This document shows positions 61,748-64,000 of a stretch of DNA of 64,000 nt, piece after piece. Position 1 is the first letter of the stretch. Each line of letters starts with the position of its first letter. The stretch is taken from positions 1 through 64,000 of the forward strand of contig JAKLJW010000003.1 of the NCBI GenBank assembly GCA_023150935.1, in the 5' to 3' direction. The DNA comes from Candidatus Binatia bacterium. Lineage in GTDB: Bacteria; Desulfobacterota; Binatia; HRBIN30. The notes under the pieces were generated by a model. It was not told where the DNA came from. It saw nothing but the letters and a program-made list of their open reading frames with translations, and searched no databases. Made by a program: the position numbers and the translations under genes.

Positions 61748-61894
61748 ATGGCGTCCGAGCGGATCGAAGCACGGCTCTCCGCGCTCGAAAAGGAGATGGC
61801 CCAGATCAAGCGGCTGTCGCAGGGAAAGCCCGGTCCGTATAAATGGGCTGTCCGAAATTTCCACGTGGCCGGTCGCAGGGGTGGGAACGTCTAA
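61748..61894 (+). CDS. Small coiled-coil frame, possible antitoxin remnant
   Basis: 48 residues: MASERIEARLSALEKEMAQI, KRLSQGKPGPYKWAVRNFHV, then AGRRGGNV. The first 25 residues form a strong heptad coiled coil like the short partner proteins often found next to PIN toxins. The end looks unrelated, so the gene may have been cut. No toxin follows. Confidence 0.4.
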   Translation: MASERIEARLSALEKEMAQIKRLSQGKPGPYKWAVRNFHVAGRRGGNV

Positions 61895-62071
61895 GTATGG
61901 GGATTATGGAAAACAGGGCGTTTATGCCGGCTAACGCGGACCTGCGGCCGCAACCAACGAGGGTGGCGATTGCGGGGAGCCGCGAGGGGAAGTGATGCGT
62001 CGCGGGTCACTGTGAAACAGGTTGTGTCGGGCGCGCCTGCATCCACACCGTGTGCGCCGCCCCGGAGTCGC

Positions 62072-62179
62072 CCACAAGCGGGCGGGGGCGGTGTGCCACG
62101 ATGATCGCTCCCCGCCCCGCCACGGGCCTCGTGGGGAGCCCGCACCCCGCCGCCCCGCGCTCGGTCCGTCCGCTTGTGG
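62072..62179. repeat. Very GC-rich structured leader upstream of the truncated mobile-type gene
   Basis: CCACAAGCGG (62072-62081) and CCGCTTGTGG (62170-62179) are perfect 10-bp inverted ends around a G/C-rich, nested hairpin stretch, 73 bases before the ATG. The stretch 61895-62251 otherwise holds nothing coding. It may be a structured untranslated region or the end of a mobile element. Confidence 0.55.
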
Positions 62180-62251
62180 ACAACCCCCCCCCCGCCCCCA
62201 TTGGGTCGGCGTCGCTTGCGTGGAGACGGCGGCTGGGGTTCGATCGGCGCC

Positions 62252-62680
62252 ATGGATGCCTTTGTCGCCAAGCATGAGAAGTCGATCCGTGGCGTGCTGT
62301 CGTGCTTCGATCGGGTGCTGTTCCGCGGCTACATTCCTCTCATGAGCGGCTACACCATGGCGGAGTTCCTCAAGCTCAAGCAGGTTCACCGCTGGACGCT
62401 GAAGACCTTCTTGATCACCCAGGCCGAGAGGGTCAAGAAGCAGGCGCTCGCCATGGCCAGCGCGGCAGGTCGCCCGCATCAGTATCTGACGGCGCCGACC
62501 CGCAAGGAGGAGCTGGCGCGGCAGATCGCCGCGCGCGACGGGATCACCGAGGGTCTGGTGTGCGTGTTCTCCGTGCTCGAGCCGTGCCGGACGTTCTCGC
62601 TGGTCTGGAAGGAGGCGCACCCGTTCGTGCAACCCGCCTGGCACAAATGCCTGCACCTCTACTTCTACTTCGTCGACCGC
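62252..62680 (+). pseudogene. Truncated gene of a multicopy, mobile-type protein family
   Basis: From ATG 62252: [60 protein letters not shown] and [20 protein letters not shown]. This N-terminal part belongs to a family of about 400-residue proteins that I recall as multicopy in many genomes, with no settled function. The match ends at [12 protein letters not shown], where the frame runs into reversed comM sequence. The frame stays open to 62845, but that part is an artefact of the fusion. Confidence 0.65.
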
Positions 62681-62835
62681 CAGCTCGCGGTAGCGCACCG
62701 CCGGCACCTCGATCTGAATGTCGATACGGTCGAGCAGCGGCCCGGAGATGCGCGCGCGGTAGCGCTGAATCTGTACGGGGCTGCACGAGCATTCCTTCTG
62801 GGCATCGCCGTGGTAGCCGCAGGGGCATCCGTTCG
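62679..62835 (-). pseudogene. Fragment of comM (Mg-chelatase-like ATPase)
   Basis: On the minus strand: [52 protein letters not shown]. This is the central part of ComM/YifB (usual form NPCPCGY..., [15 protein letters not shown]). It starts exactly at a dispersed repeat (62829) and ends at the fusion with the mobile-type gene. About 50 of some 500 residues remain. Confidence 0.8.
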
Positions 62836-62952
62836 GCCTGAGTAGGGCCCGTCTTTTCAGGGCCCGTATCGAAGGCCCCCAACTTCGGAGAGCGCGCCGG
62901 TTCATTGGTAGGAGCCGCCCTTCTCTGGCGGCGTCTCGAAGGGCCTGTCCTG
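62829..62952. repeat. Two more copies of the CCGTTCG..GAGTAG..GTATCGA element
   Basis: Copy 1 (62829-62879): CCGTTCGGCCTGAGTAG, GTCTTTTCAGGGCCCGTATC, GAAGGCC. Copy 2 (about 62911-62952): GGTAGGAGCCGCCCTTCTCT, GGCGGCGTCTCGAAGGGCC. Both match the arms of the 58.9-kb palindrome. Copy 1 interrupts comM. Confidence 0.7.
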
Positions 62953-62963
62953 TATCGCTGTCG

Positions 62964-62995
62964 CCGAATTTCTGCGCGGGGCGCGCAGAATTCGG
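62964..62995. repeat. Hairpin repeat, copy D (minimal)
   Basis: CCGAATTTCTGCGCG and CGCGCAGAATTCGG (62964-62995) pair almost perfectly around GG, followed by ATGGGG and TGGGGTTGCGGGCCGC. This is the hairpin-plus-ATGGG layout of copies A and B, compressed. It lies just downstream of the gyrB/parE stop and could act as its terminator. Confidence 0.5.
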
Positions 62996-63033
62996 ATGGG
63001 GTACGTCCGGTCATATCCTGGGGTTGCGGGCCG

Positions 63034-64000
<967 letters not shown>

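Overview
The window is high-GC DNA from a Gram-negative bacterium: it carries lptD, an OmpA-type protein, lipoproteins and several secreted proteins. The mix of genes (Cys-rich surface proteins joined by Thr/Pro linkers, Rhs and Tad remnants, an arsM-arsS pair, a two-ATPase YbhF-type exporter, many PIN toxin modules) fits an uncultured deltaproteobacterial-type lineage such as Binatota or Desulfobacterota. That placement is inference from gene content only; no rRNA or tRNA gene was recognised.

Region 1 (1-6.6 kb, minus strand): an iron-type ABC transporter (permease running off the left edge, then its binding protein), a secreted YVTN beta-propeller, chrA and chrB. Short decayed gene ends overlap the start codons of two of these genes, and a Walker A scrap of a helicase follows a vapBC pair. 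Region 2 (6.8-23.4 kb, minus strand): a housekeeping block read as ferredoxin fusion, KAS III-like, fabH, rimI, then (from a recognisable -35/-10 promoter) argS, SPOR protein, trpE-G-D-C-F-B-A, folC, lptD. accD, often found between trpA and folC, is absent. Region 3 (23.4-33 kb): a PIN toxin pair, an ECF sigma/anti-sigma pair, a DUF3047 protein, and an arsenic locus (VTT membrane protein divergent from arsM-arsS-PiT permease and a mercuric-reductase-like flavoprotein). Region 4 (33-44 kb): a 1,394-residue secreted protein of unknown function with a GH17-like motif, then a TetR-HlyD-ABC-ABC-permease-permease efflux operon (YbhGFSR type) and an AbrB/PIN pair. Region 5 (44-48 kb): hisS-aspS-lipoprotein operon.

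Region 6 (48-63 kb) is accessory: a protein with three Cys modules, Thr/Pro linkers and a dockerin-like end, a decayed paralogue of it, an OmpA-domain protein, a collapsed rhs gene with a C8 frameshift, a Tad-like fragment, a GT-C-like membrane protein, an HCCA isomerase with a likely CTG start, a metzincin protease, a DUF433/DUF5615 toxin-antitoxin pair and small scraps. A truncated mobile-type gene is fused head to head with a comM fragment. The right edge is the C-terminal part of a GyrB/ParE subunit.

The main structure not explained by genes is a set of intergenic repeat families. (i) A hairpin element near 23.5, 31.2, 52.5 and 63.0 kb, one copy of which carries a nested 27-bp-arm palindrome. 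(ii) A 'CCGTTCG..GAGTAG..GTATCGA' element, two inverted copies of which form a 156-bp unit bounded by 14-bp perfect inverted repeats (58,857-59,012), with two more copies at 62.8-62.95 kb. (iii) Separate families of very short tandem words: TTGCGGA and CACTGTC/CACTGCC inside the trp operon, and GTACGAGTACGTG upstream of the sigma factor. Gene remnants and toxin-antitoxin genes cluster at these sites, so they look like recombination points between conserved blocks.
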